This document shows positions 27,162-37,030 of a stretch of DNA of 64,000 bases, piece by piece (the first letter of the stretch is position 1; each line of letters opens with the position of its first letter). Source of the stretch: Leptolyngbya sp. GTDB lineage: Bacteria > Cyanobacteriota > Cyanobacteriia > Leptolyngbyales > Leptolyngbyaceae. The stretch covers positions 1 through 64,000 of the forward strand of contig QBMH01000005.1 of assembly GCA_003249025.1 (NCBI GenBank), written 5' to 3'. The notes under the pieces were generated by a model that had not been told where the DNA came from, did no database searches, and saw only the letters and a program-made list of their open reading frames with translations. Made by a program: the position numbers and the translations under genes.

Positions 27162-28508
27162 ATGACAGTTTCTCGCACCATTTGTTTAGGCTTTCTTGCG
27201 GTGATCGGAGCAGGAACGCTGCTCCTCAGCTTACCCATTTCCACCACCAGCGCAAACTGGGATTGGAACAACGTCCTCGTAGGTTTGTTTACGGCAACCT
27301 CGGCGGTCTGCGTAACGGGGCACATCATAGTCGATACGGGCACCTATTTTTCCACCGTAGGGCACTTTTTTATTGTGGCGCTCATTCAGATCGGCGGCTT
27401 GGGCTACATGACCGCCACCACCTTTTTGCTGTTGCTGCTAGGGCGACGGATGGGGCTGCGGAACAAAGTTGCCGTCCAACAAGCCCTCGATCGCACCGAA
27501 ATTCACGGAGCCAGTCAATTAATCCGCTCCATCATCGCCACTACATTGTTGTTCGAGCTAACGGGTGTCTTTCTGCTGCTGTTTGTGTTTGTGCCTCAAT
27601 ATGGCTTAGATAAGGGCTTATGGCTATCTATTTTTCATAGCGTTAGCGCTTGGAACAATGCTGGATTCAGCGTTTTTTCAGATAACCTCACGGGCTATCA
27701 AGCCTCGCCTTTGATTAATCTCGTCATTCCGGGGCTGATCATTTTTGGCGGAATTGGCTACGAAGCAATTTTCGAGATGTATCTCTGGTTGCGAGCACGC
27801 TTAACCCGCCAGCAGAAACGCATGATCTTTTCGCTCAATTTCAAAGTTGCGGTGAGCACCACATTGATTTTGCTGACTTTAGGGACGATCGCCTTCTTCC
27901 TCGTAGAAAGTCAAAATTCCAAAACATTGGGCGTGATGGATCTGCCGACCCGGTTGATGACGGCATGGTTTCAATCAGCCACCTCTAGAACCGCAGGCTT
28001 TAACACAATCGATGTCGGCAAAATGACCACCGCAGGGCTATTTATCACCATTGCACTGATGTTTGTAGGGGGCAGTCCAGGCGGCACCGCAGGCGGCATC
28101 AAAACCACCACTTTACGAATTCTGACCAGTTGCACCAAGGCAGTGCTACAGGGAAAAGAGGAAGCGCAGCTTTATGATCGTCAAATTCCGACGACGCTGG
28201 TGTTGAAAGCCGTTGGGGTCACCGTCGGCTCTATGGCAGCGGTAATTGTGATCACCATTTTGATTTCCCTGTCCGACCCAGAATACAATTTCATCCAGAT
28301 TTTGTTTGAAGTGGTATCCGCCTTTGGCACGGTGGGCTTATCCACTGGCATCACCTTAGATGCTGGCTTTTCGGTATTTGCCAAGCTAATGCTAGTCGTG
28401 ATGATGTATATCGGACGGGTTGGGGTGTTGCTGTTGATGGCGGCGCTGTTGGGCGATCCCAAGCCGAGCTTTGTGCGCTATCCCGAAGAAACGTTGTTAG
28501 TCGGCTAA
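27162..28508 (+). CDS. ktrB: TrkH/KtrB-family potassium/sodium transporter subunit
   Basis: TATSAVCVTGHIIVDTGTYFSTVG, SVSAWNNAGFSVFSDN, FQSATSRTAGFNTIDVG, FVGGSPGGTAGGIKTTT selectivity-filter repeats. Confidence 0.88.
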   Translation: MTVSRTICLGFLAVIGAGTLLLSLPISTTSANWDWNNVLVGLFTATSAVCVTGHIIVDTGTYFSTVGHFFIVALIQIGGLGYMTATTFLLLLLGRRMGLRNKVAVQQALDRTEIHGASQLIRSIIATTLLFELTGVFLLLFVFVPQYGLDKGLWLSIFHSVSAWNNAGFSVFSDNLTGYQASPLINLVIPGLIIFGGIGYEAIFEMYLWLRARLTRQQKRMIFSLNFKVAVSTTLILLTLGTIAFFLVESQNSKTLGVMDLPTRLMTAWFQSATSRTAGFNTIDVGKMTTAGLFITIALMFVGGSPGGTAGGIKTTTLRILTSCTKAVLQGKEEAQLYDRQIPTTLVLKAVGVTVGSMAAVIVITILISLSDPEYNFIQILFEVVSAFGTVGLSTGITLDAGFSVFAKLMLVVMMYIGRVGVLLLMAALLGDPKPSFVRYPEETLLVG

Positions 28509-28753
28509 AAAGAGGAGCCAAACTGGAGTCAAAGAAGCGCTCGCGCTCGTCCTGTGCTTTCTTTGAAGAGTCTCAGTGAACGAGCGATCGCGACCAGTCC
28601 TACCGAAATGATCGCGTCACCCCAATCACGCGCACCAATCCGGTGATACCGCTGACCAGCATTGAGATGAGGATGGCGATCGCCAAAATCACCGCTGTCG
28701 GAGAGTCGGATCGGATGATAGATGTGGGATCAATCGGGGCGATCGCACGATCT

Positions 28754-29389
28754 TTACTTCAACCAAGCGAGTGACTGTAGAACTTTTTCCAATTCCAAGG
28801 GCGTAATACTGCTATTTTTTCCACATTTATAATTCTCCTGATAATACTGAGAACCAGAAGAAACCGCGTTGTAATAAGGAGAACGCCCCGACCCTGACAT
28901 TGCTGGAAAGCTAGATAATTCAGCCTGTGGAATTTTCAGTTGCTCTGGCTTAGGAGTCTTTCCTAACTGTTGTCGAGTCGGGATTCTGCCACTACCGCGA
29001 ATCGGATTAAATCCAATCGTAACTTCGCCTAAAAGTTTTGTTTTGGTGGTGAACTGAAACTCGTCATCGCCACCACCACCCCCACCACCAATCGCATTAA
29101 TCAGCAAGCAAGTATTTGTAGGGTCACGATAGACGATGCTGTAATAGGGACCTTCCCGGCAAAGACCTTGGCGAGGCATATTTGTAGGACACCGTTCTGC
29201 GATAACTTGAGAAACTTTAAAGCCACGCGGAACATAGGTGGGGACAGCAATTTGAATGCCCAATGCTTTTAAGGATGCGCGCTGAGCAGCACTTAAACCA
29301 CTGGGTGCATCTTGAGCCGCAGCCAAAACACTTGAGTTCACTAATCCGGTAACGATTGATGTGTAGATACTGAGTCTAATAAACATCAT
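28754..29389 (-). CDS. Hypothetical exported protein with poly-Gly tract
   Basis: Signal-like N-terminus; INAIGGGGGGGDDEFQF; conserved-looking Cys residues. Confidence 0.6.
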   Translation of the reverse strand: MMFIRLSIYTSIVTGLVNSSVLAAAQDAPSGLSAAQRASLKALGIQIAVPTYVPRGFKVSQVIAERCPTNMPRQGLCREGPYYSIVYRDPTNTCLLINAIGGGGGGGDDEFQFTTKTKLLGEVTIGFNPIRGSGRIPTRQQLGKTPKPEQLKIPQAELSSFPAMSGSGRSPYYNAVSSGSQYYQENYKCGKNSSITPLELEKVLQSLAWLK

Positions 29390-29797
29390 TTGAACCCGAT
29401 TTAAACAAACCTTACCTTCGTACAGACTATCAGCCTATTGTATCAATCCGCTTCAACCAAATTTTTATATGGCGATCGCAGTCTGCACTGGGAGGTGAGA
29501 AGCTCAGATTACCTTGCTTTTACTAAAAAAAGAGGCGATCGCGACGTTGAACTTCAGATTGCAAATTCGGTGATTACAGCTTACTGTTGTATCCCTGATC
29601 TTTAAGGCTCTATCTACTAAAGTTTCATGACTACATTCAACAAAAAAACTCACAATTATTCTTAGACATCGCAACCCATTAATGAACCTCCAAGTGCGCG
29701 TCTGCCGGTGGATCTCTGGGGCAAAACGTCAGGAATTCATGTTAATTGATGCAGCACAACGTTAGTTTGCGCTACTACTAGAATGTAGAAAATTTGT

Positions 29798-31405
29798 TCA
29801 TGCCTTCTCTCTAATGGTCTTTTTGTTGGATCTAGTCGGTTTGCGAGACTCTTGCATCGAAGATAACTGGAATATAGGAAATGATCTCACATCTTTTGCA
29901 AGAACAGGTTTAGGTTCTTCAGAAAATAAATTTATACTTCTTGCGGTACGTATACCTACGTAAAAACCATAATCCAACATGAGAGCCATATAACGTCGCC
30001 CAACTTCACTAGGAGTAATACCAGCGTGTAAAATATGTAGAAGACGTAAGGCAATTAACTCTTCAATCTTGTGAAAAGTTGAGTTTTCATTTTGGATTTC
30101 CACGAGAAAAACGTTCTTACGCTGCTCAGTCACACAAAATTGCTGAATAGCCTTTAAAATCTTATTAATCTCCTCATATTTACTTGAAGCATCAAGCTTA
30201 ATATCTCTAAGTTTCTCATCAGTCATTTCAGATGCGGATGCATTCACACTGCTAACAGATACTTTTTTCTGATCTCTCACACTTGATTCACTGATTGCTT
30301 GTGAGAATAAATAGAGCGCATCACGCGGCACACCTGCTGATACCCAAACTAAGCGATCTATCACCCCATCTCCGCAAACATAATCTATACTAGGAAGCCC
30401 ACAATAAACTGCATGTGAGTTCAAAATTTCTTGAATATGCCGTTTTGATTTATCTGGCATAGTCAAGTTGTAGTCTAGCCGAATTACTTGAATATCGCCT
30501 GGTGTTTCAAGTCCTTGACGCGAAGAAGGATCTCGTAGCTTGACAAATTGCTCAATCCCAGAAATTTTTAAGAAAACTTGGTTGCCTCGACAAATAGAAT
30601 ATAGCTTGTCTAATAAAATTGGCTGAAGTGTTTCAACAACAACGTGTATATCATCCAGAAAAATAAAAACACTGCCACACTGTGACGCGATCTTACCAAA
30701 AGCTCGTCTTATTCGAGGAAGCAGTCGGTTAAGATGCTCAATACCTTCCTCCTCATTTTTATCAAGAACAGCTTCAAGATTTGGCAAGAATGCCTCAAAG
30801 CCAGCTTGATTAGATACATAGTCTTGAAGTTGATTAATGATATCAATTAGCACTTCCGCTATGGTTCCGATATCATTACGTCCACTATATGTTTGTATAT
30901 TCACCCAAGCATAAGGAGAGTTTGACTGACGTAAACTATGCATTAGATAAGCTAGCAAGCTTGACTTACCTGCGCCTCTTCTTCCATAAACAATATGATT
31001 ACTTTGGCTAACAATCTGTTCTTCATCTCCAGAAACTGACCTTATATATCGAGTGAAAAAATCATCGGCGAAGCTGTGTTGAGTCGCCGTAAGACTTTCA
31101 GACAAAATTGTTCTCAAAAATTGTGTTTCTGGTAATTGAAGCCGATTATTAGGACGTAGAGATCTTTTCTTTATTGTTGTTCTTTGCTTATATGGATTTT
31201 CTTCAGATAATGCATTTAAACTTTGCTGTAGTAATCCAAAGAAACGATCTGTCGGATTGCCTAAATAAATGATTAAATAATCGCTTTCTGAGCGTTCTTT
31301 TAACTCATATTCAACATGAATCAGGCGAGTTAGCTTCTTGAATTGATTTATGACTTCATCTAAATACTTTTGCTGATCCTGCTGGGTTACTGCATTTAAG
31401 CTCAT
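29798..31405 (-). CDS. P-loop ATPase (STAND/Orc-like) with N-terminal domain and C-terminal winged-helix-like region
   Basis: Walker A VYGRRGAGKSSLLAYLMHS, Walker B SVFIFLDDIHVV, KIEELIALRLLHILHAGITPSEVGRRYMALMLDYGFYVGIR C-terminal region. Confidence 0.82.
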   Translation of the reverse strand: MSLNAVTQQDQQKYLDEVINQFKKLTRLIHVEYELKERSESDYLIIYLGNPTDRFFGLLQQSLNALSEENPYKQRTTIKKRSLRPNNRLQLPETQFLRTILSESLTATQHSFADDFFTRYIRSVSGDEEQIVSQSNHIVYGRRGAGKSSLLAYLMHSLRQSNSPYAWVNIQTYSGRNDIGTIAEVLIDIINQLQDYVSNQAGFEAFLPNLEAVLDKNEEEGIEHLNRLLPRIRRAFGKIASQCGSVFIFLDDIHVVVETLQPILLDKLYSICRGNQVFLKISGIEQFVKLRDPSSRQGLETPGDIQVIRLDYNLTMPDKSKRHIQEILNSHAVYCGLPSIDYVCGDGVIDRLVWVSAGVPRDALYLFSQAISESSVRDQKKVSVSSVNASASEMTDEKLRDIKLDASSKYEEINKILKAIQQFCVTEQRKNVFLVEIQNENSTFHKIEELIALRLLHILHAGITPSEVGRRYMALMLDYGFYVGIRTARSINLFSEEPKPVLAKDVRSFPIFQLSSMQESRKPTRSNKKTIREKA

Positions 31406-31905
31406 AAGGTAACTCCTCGGCTAATCAGGTATCTGCTTGCATCGCCTAAAAAATTTGTCACGATTAATTCCGCTTCATCCTGTGTAAGCACTAAATCTGA
31501 TTCTATGGCTGTATGGTCATAGTCCGATAGATTTCTATCTTCTCGCAAATCTCGTAGGCGAATTGTGTAGGTACTAGCATTGTCTAGACTGGAAGGTAGT
31601 TCTGTCTTTTTATGGTCATCTACATCTGTTCGGAAAGATCCATTTTCATGAAGATTCACGGCGCGGCGTACATTATATGCCCCATAGTAAAGTCTAGAAA
31701 TCCGTTGTCGCCAGTACTGCTGGGATAATTGTCTTGCAAACGCATGATGTGATTTTCCAAGCTCAAACAGCAGTTTAACATTTACGTTAATCTCACTTTG
31801 GATAGCATCACAGGCAGTAATATCCAAAATATGACGAAGGTTTGCAAGCATCTGATGAGAATTTGACGAAGCCAGTAACAGATGCGGCGATTTTAAACCC
31901 ATCAA
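31402..31905 (-). CDS. HEPN-like all-alpha protein, translationally coupled to the ATPase
   Basis: YWRQRISRLYYGAYNVRRAVNL ... LRDLREDRNLSDYDHTAIESDLVLTQDEAELIVTNFL resembles the HEPN R-YY-AY / RN..DYDH pattern. ATGA overlap with the downstream gene. Confidence 0.65.
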   Translation of the reverse strand: MMGLKSPHLLLASSNSHQMLANLRHILDITACDAIQSEINVNVKLLFELGKSHHAFARQLSQQYWRQRISRLYYGAYNVRRAVNLHENGSFRTDVDDHKKTELPSSLDNASTYTIRLRDLREDRNLSDYDHTAIESDLVLTQDEAELIVTNFLGDASRYLISRGVTL

Positions 31906-32287
31906 AAAACTCCAGACAATTGCTAGAAAATCAATCTAGTCATTTTAGCTTTTACTACAGGATTAATGGCATTAACTGTACAGTCGTATTTAATGCGATG
32001 CCTCATTTATCTAGAGGCATCTTGAACTTTGAAATTAGGCAAGTAGCTTTCTTAATGAATTGCACCAACAATTAATCAGAAAGTTGACTGTAACGTTTAA
32101 CTTCACTTTTGTAGGCTAACTCTGCTAGCCATGATACTTTGCACTTTCATCATAGTGCCTGACATTTTGGGAATCAAACAAATTTTTTGCAGCTTAAAGC
32201 AATCTCTGAAAGGTTATCTGCGCTCTTACAGCGTAAGTTCAAATATGACCTAATAAAACCTATAAAAAAGTTATTCAATTCTCTATC

Positions 32288-33061
32288 TTAAGCAAAGGCG
32301 GAGGAGCCGAAATCGGGGGGGATATCTTGCCAGCGCCCTTGACCGACGGCGCGGATGGCTTCTTTCAAAGAAACTTCGCCTGTATAGAGGGCTTTGCCGA
32401 CGATCGCGCCCGTTACGCCCAAGGGTTCCAATGACAACAGGCTGAGCAAATCCCGCACAGAACTCACGCCGCCCGATGCAATGATCGGAATTTCGATCGC
32501 CCCTGCCAACTCGCGCAGCGCCTCCAAATTGGGACCTTGCATCGTGCCATCCCGGTAAATGTCGGTGTAAATAATTGCCGCCGCACCCGCGATCTCCATC
32601 CGCTGAGCCAGTTCCGTTGCCAACACTTCCGAGGTTTCAATCCAGCCCCGTGTTGCCACCTTGCCAGCCCTTGCATCAATTCCTACCACAATTTGGTCGG
32701 GGAATTCTTGGCAAAGCTGAGTCACGAGATCCGGCTGCTCGACCGCGATCGTGCCCAAAATAATCCGCCGCACCCCCAAATTCAGCAAGCTGGCAACACT
32801 GGCCCGATCGCGTAAACCGCCCCCGACTTGAACCGGAATATCAATTGCACGGGCGATCGCCTCAATCGCCGCCAAATTTACCGGATGTCCGGCTTTCGCA
32901 CCGTCGAGATCAACCAGATGTAAGAGAGTTGCGCCCTGATCTGCCCATTGTCGTGCCACTGCTACCGGATTTTCATCAAACACCTGCGACTGGGCATAAT
33001 CGCCTTGATACAGGCGCACACACTGTCCTGCGAGTAAATCAATCGCGGGTATTACGTCCAT
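32288..33061 (-). CDS. hisA: Phosphoribosylformimino-AICAR ribotide isomerase HisA
   Basis: [71 protein letters not shown]. Confidence 0.97.
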   Translation of the reverse strand: MDVIPAIDLLAGQCVRLYQGDYAQSQVFDENPVAVARQWADQGATLLHLVDLDGAKAGHPVNLAAIEAIARAIDIPVQVGGGLRDRASVASLLNLGVRRIILGTIAVEQPDLVTQLCQEFPDQIVVGIDARAGKVATRGWIETSEVLATELAQRMEIAGAAAIIYTDIYRDGTMQGPNLEALRELAGAIEIPIIASGGVSSVRDLLSLLSLEPLGVTGAIVGKALYTGEVSLKEAIRAVGQGRWQDIPPDFGSSAFA

Positions 33062-33231
33062 GTCGGTTCTCTCCTATGCGATCGCACGTTTCCATTGCAA
33101 TAGGTTATGCCACAGAATAGGCGAAAGCCCAAAGAAAAGTTGCTAATTCTGGCAAAACGGATGGTGAAATTTATAATCGTGTGAACTTGGATCAAATTTA
33201 TTTGTCGGATTATTAAGGGAGAACGATCGCA

Positions 33232-34974
33232 ATGCCAAGTCCACTGCTGGTTTTTTATCGCTTTCGCGATCAGAACACGACACCTGCAATTCCAGGCTAT
33301 TTTGCCGTCAGTACCGCTCCCGATAATGTGGAAGACCCAGAATACAATAATCCGCTAGTTCATGCGGGCATTTTGGATGGGGTCGAACTGTTCAACGACT
33401 CGCCCGAAGTCATCATCCGCCAAATTGCCGCTGATCTGGAAGCTGCCAATCAAGGTGCGGAACCTGCGGAACTAGTGATTGCAATTCATGGCTACAACAC
33501 GGATTTGACCTCGGCGAAAGATCGGCATTTGGATACCTGGCGCTATGCAAATCGCCATATTTCTGCTAAAAATGCTGTTTTTTTGGGCTATCGCTGGCCC
33601 TCCGAGCAAGTTCGGTTGAACGGCAAAACGCTCAAAAATGTCGTGACTTCTTTACCTGTTTTACTCAGTACATTTTTGGGTGCAGGCATCCTAGGCATAG
33701 TCCTATTATTCACGGTACATTCGCTGCTTGTCACCTTAATTTCGAGTGTCGCGGTGTTTCTAGCAATCATCACGATCGCCCTGATGTTACTGCGGGTTTC
33801 TGGCTATTTTCGCGATAGTTACCGAGCCACAAACTTTGGCGTTCCAGATTTAGTAGAACTGGTACGTCAACTTGATCAAGCCGTCGAAAATTTGCATATT
33901 CAGCAAGCTGAGCAGGCAGGACAACTTTATGATGCAAAAAATTTCCGCCGGATCAAACTAAATTTTATTGCTCATAGTATGGGCGGTTTTGTGACGACGA
34001 ATGTTTTGCGAATTCTATCGGATGTGTTCGATCGCAAATCCATTGGCACGATTGCGGGCTTTGAGAAAGCGCCAGACAGTGATCTGGGAAACGTCTTTCG
34101 GCTAGGGCGGCTGGTTTTGGTGGCACCCGATATTCCTTTTACTGCGATCATGCTGAGAAGGGCAAATTTTCTCAAATCATCTTTACGGCGCTGTGAGGAA
34201 GCCTATTTGTTTAGTAACGAAGGCGATCTGGCACTCCGAATTGCCTCCACTGCTGCCAACTATTTTAGTTATCCAACCAGTAGCCGCGAGTGGGGGCATC
34301 GGTTGGGCAATGTTACCGTTCGTCCGATGAAGAAAGCCAAAGATCCACAGTATGGAATTGTGAATGGGGCAGAACTTGCTGCCAATCCATTGCAGGTGAA
34401 ATTGTTGCACTATTTAGAAATCAATACCCTGACTAAGCCAGTTTCATTGCAGCAATTAGAAAAAGAAGATAATCCTGATGAAGAATCGATCGCAAACCTA
34501 TTCACCTACTTCGATTGCACCGATTATGTAGATGTCAAAGACGGGACGCAGGGCAGACCCACTAACATTCTTAGCTATCGTTTAGATCGGGATCTGGTAT
34601 CGAATACGATCGCCTACATCCGCCTACTAATTTCTTGGATGAGCGGCAAAATCGACACCCATGGGGGCTATTTCAATGGCAAGCTCACGAAAGACATGAT
34701 TTACAGACTTGCCTTTCTTGGATTTCAGGATTACCTCAAAACGATCGCCGACCCATCTCTATTTACAGAGCCGATGCTGCGAGAACTAGATCAGTCAGGT
34801 CAAGTTATCCCGCTATTGCAAGAATTTTCGGCGTTGTGCGCCAGCAAGCGGATTCAAATCGCCTTATCGCCCGAACGCTACCTAGTCGATGTGATGGGCA
34901 AAGAGCCGACTGCGGTTCGCACTGCAACTTTGCAGGCTCAGCCCGAAGTGCATCAACCTGAACTCAAGGAGTAG
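33232..34974 (+). CDS. Alpha/beta hydrolase (DUF900-like) with an internal transmembrane hairpin
   Basis: LVIAIHGYNTD, AVFLGYRWPSE, hydrophobic LLSTFLGAGILGIVLLFTVHSLLVTLISSVAVFLAIITIALML, then FIAHSMGGFVTTNVL nucleophile elbow. Confidence 0.7.
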   Translation: MPSPLLVFYRFRDQNTTPAIPGYFAVSTAPDNVEDPEYNNPLVHAGILDGVELFNDSPEVIIRQIAADLEAANQGAEPAELVIAIHGYNTDLTSAKDRHLDTWRYANRHISAKNAVFLGYRWPSEQVRLNGKTLKNVVTSLPVLLSTFLGAGILGIVLLFTVHSLLVTLISSVAVFLAIITIALMLLRVSGYFRDSYRATNFGVPDLVELVRQLDQAVENLHIQQAEQAGQLYDAKNFRRIKLNFIAHSMGGFVTTNVLRILSDVFDRKSIGTIAGFEKAPDSDLGNVFRLGRLVLVAPDIPFTAIMLRRANFLKSSLRRCEEAYLFSNEGDLALRIASTAANYFSYPTSSREWGHRLGNVTVRPMKKAKDPQYGIVNGAELAANPLQVKLLHYLEINTLTKPVSLQQLEKEDNPDEESIANLFTYFDCTDYVDVKDGTQGRPTNILSYRLDRDLVSNTIAYIRLLISWMSGKIDTHGGYFNGKLTKDMIYRLAFLGFQDYLKTIADPSLFTEPMLRELDQSGQVIPLLQEFSALCASKRIQIALSPERYLVDVMGKEPTAVRTATLQAQPEVHQPELKE

Positions 34975-34994
34975 TGCGGTTAGGCGATCTCGCT

Positions 34995-36635
34995 CTAGCT
35001 TGGCGGCGGCAACTCATCTAGCACCGTAAACCGGACGTGGTTGATTGCTAGTTCTCCAATCGAGACCGTATCTACGGGTTTCCCGTCCGCTGTAAAGGTT
35101 TCAAACGGAATACCCTTGGCGATTTCGGCGTGATACCAGGGTAAGCCCATGAAAAAGCGCGTCGGATACGGACCGCCTTCGCCTGTATCATCGGGGTTCG
35201 ATTCCATCGGCAGCCAGCCATAGCCGGGAATATAGAACTCAATCCACACATGGTTATAGTCGGGTTCTAGGGGCACCATGCGATATTCGGCTTGGGTCGG
35301 ACACTTGTAGCGTCCCACAGTGCGGCAGGCAATGCCATTTAGCCGCGCCAGTGCCAGCAATAACCCCACATATTCACCGCAGGAACCTACCCCGCGCGCC
35401 AGCACGACATCGGGCGGATCGATACGGGGAGTCAGAGCATAGGAGAGGCGATCGTAGACAAAGTTACGAATTTTCAACATCTTCCGCAGGATATTGGTTT
35501 CGGTGCCGATCGCCTCCCGTGCGGCTGCCAAAATCAGCGGCATGTCCATCGACAGTTCATCATCATCCACCAGATACATTGCCTTAAACTCTGGCGACAG
35601 CGCTGGCACCTTATCCACATCATCAAAGGTGAACTGATATTTAATCGCCCGGACTTCCAGCAGCGCCTTCCAACCAAATAAATGACGTTCACCTGGCTTC
35701 AGCGTCTCAAACTGAAACACGGCAACGCGTTGCCCATCCTGAATCTCTTCCATGAAAGGTCGTCCAATCGGTTCCACCGATCGCACTTTTTGGCGATCGG
35801 TTTCAGCAGGCAAGGCAATCCGCCATTCCACCTGGTTCAGACTCACCTCTTCTAAGGGCAGCAGTTCCTCTGCATAGGACATTTCAATCAGATAGCCATT
35901 GGACAAGGCACAGTGAGTTTTAGGATTGTAATGAAACTGCAAGGGATGAACAAAGGTGCGATCGCGAAAAGACACTTCAAAGGGACTATCCAAATTATTG
36001 GGATTGTCGCGAATAAACGCCTCATCTTTGGCGTAGGACACATACAGAATCTCGCTGCCCGTGGTCGGATGGCGATGGAACGCAAGCCCCGTGGGGGATT
36101 CAAAGGGAGTCAACACGGAAAATTTCTGTTCCCCCGTTGCCCGATCCAAGCAATACACCGTTTGCTCCGTGCGATCGCAGATCCACAGTTCTTCTTCTCT
36201 GACCACTAGATTGGCAGAGCCAACCCCAGGCAACGGCAGCCGCGTAATTTCTCGGCGAGAAGCCTGCTCAAAAATATAGATATAGCCTGCTTTTTGTGAG
36301 GCAACATAAATCGTCGATTCCCAAACCCCAACCCCGGTTGCCGGATAGGGTAAGGTGAAAAAATGCTGCAAAGCGAACGAGCCAACTTGGCAAAAGAAAA
36401 CGCTATTATCACGCGCCACCCAAAGTGTGTTTTGCCAAAGCGCTAGCCCTTCTGCTCCAATAAAGTTTTCTACCTGCAACGTGTTTAGGATTGTAGTGTC
36501 ATCGGTCGCGGGATTAATCCTAAGTAAATAGCCACGAATTGAGTCAAGGGCGATGAGATCATCACCCAAAAAGCCAATACCTTGTAAAGCACAGGCAGCC
36601 AAAGGACGAATAGTACGGAGCCAGGGATCTTGCAC
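34995..36635 (-). CDS. Transglutaminase-like protein with N-terminal beta-propeller-like repeats
   Basis: GVGSCGEYVGLLLALARLNGIACRTVGRYKCP...NHVWIEFYIPGYGWLPMESNPDD (Cys-His-Asp). N-term repeating LALWQNTLWVARDN, VREEELWICDRTEQTVYCLDRATGE. Confidence 0.8.
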   Translation of the reverse strand: MQDPWLRTIRPLAACALQGIGFLGDDLIALDSIRGYLLRINPATDDTTILNTLQVENFIGAEGLALWQNTLWVARDNSVFFCQVGSFALQHFFTLPYPATGVGVWESTIYVASQKAGYIYIFEQASRREITRLPLPGVGSANLVVREEELWICDRTEQTVYCLDRATGEQKFSVLTPFESPTGLAFHRHPTTGSEILYVSYAKDEAFIRDNPNNLDSPFEVSFRDRTFVHPLQFHYNPKTHCALSNGYLIEMSYAEELLPLEEVSLNQVEWRIALPAETDRQKVRSVEPIGRPFMEEIQDGQRVAVFQFETLKPGERHLFGWKALLEVRAIKYQFTFDDVDKVPALSPEFKAMYLVDDDELSMDMPLILAAAREAIGTETNILRKMLKIRNFVYDRLSYALTPRIDPPDVVLARGVGSCGEYVGLLLALARLNGIACRTVGRYKCPTQAEYRMVPLEPDYNHVWIEFYIPGYGWLPMESNPDDTGEGGPYPTRFFMGLPWYHAEIAKGIPFETFTADGKPVDTVSIGELAINHVRFTVLDELPPPS

Positions 36636-37030
36636 GGCGAACTCGATAGTAGATTAAACGGTTGAGCAAAAGAGGTTTCAGGGATATACTGCGTAAAGCC
36701 AGCCTCTACAAGCAGCATAAAACAGATTCTTCCGAACGCACCATCAAATCATAATTGCATGGGTAGGATTAGAACTGTATCCAGAGGATAGTTGACAGAA
36801 GCTGCCAATCCAGAATCTAGAACGAAATCTAGAAAAAGTTTATTAGGGGAGGCGATCGCGGAAGCCATGGCTGATCGAAAGGGTTAGCTTAACGTTCGGC
36901 TGCCCTTTCCCTAAGCGGAAAGATTCTATCACTCAATTTTTGGCGTTGCTGAATGCAAGTATGGATTTTCAATTGTAGGAGTAGTGTCTTGTGCCTACTG
37001 ATATGGTGAGACTAAAAGGCGTAAGAGAAG

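Noticed and set aside
28508-28580. Inverted repeat tcaaagaagcg...tgctttctttga after ktrB as terminator
   Set aside because: Stem is imperfect and lacks a following T-run; support too weak to list as a feature.
31842-32075. Plus-strand ORF overlapping the HEPN gene start, considered as an antitoxin candidate
   Set aside because: Overlaps antisense to the HEPN N-terminus; sequence (FSFYYRINGINCTVVFNAMPHL) has no antitoxin features and no ribosome-binding site was evident.
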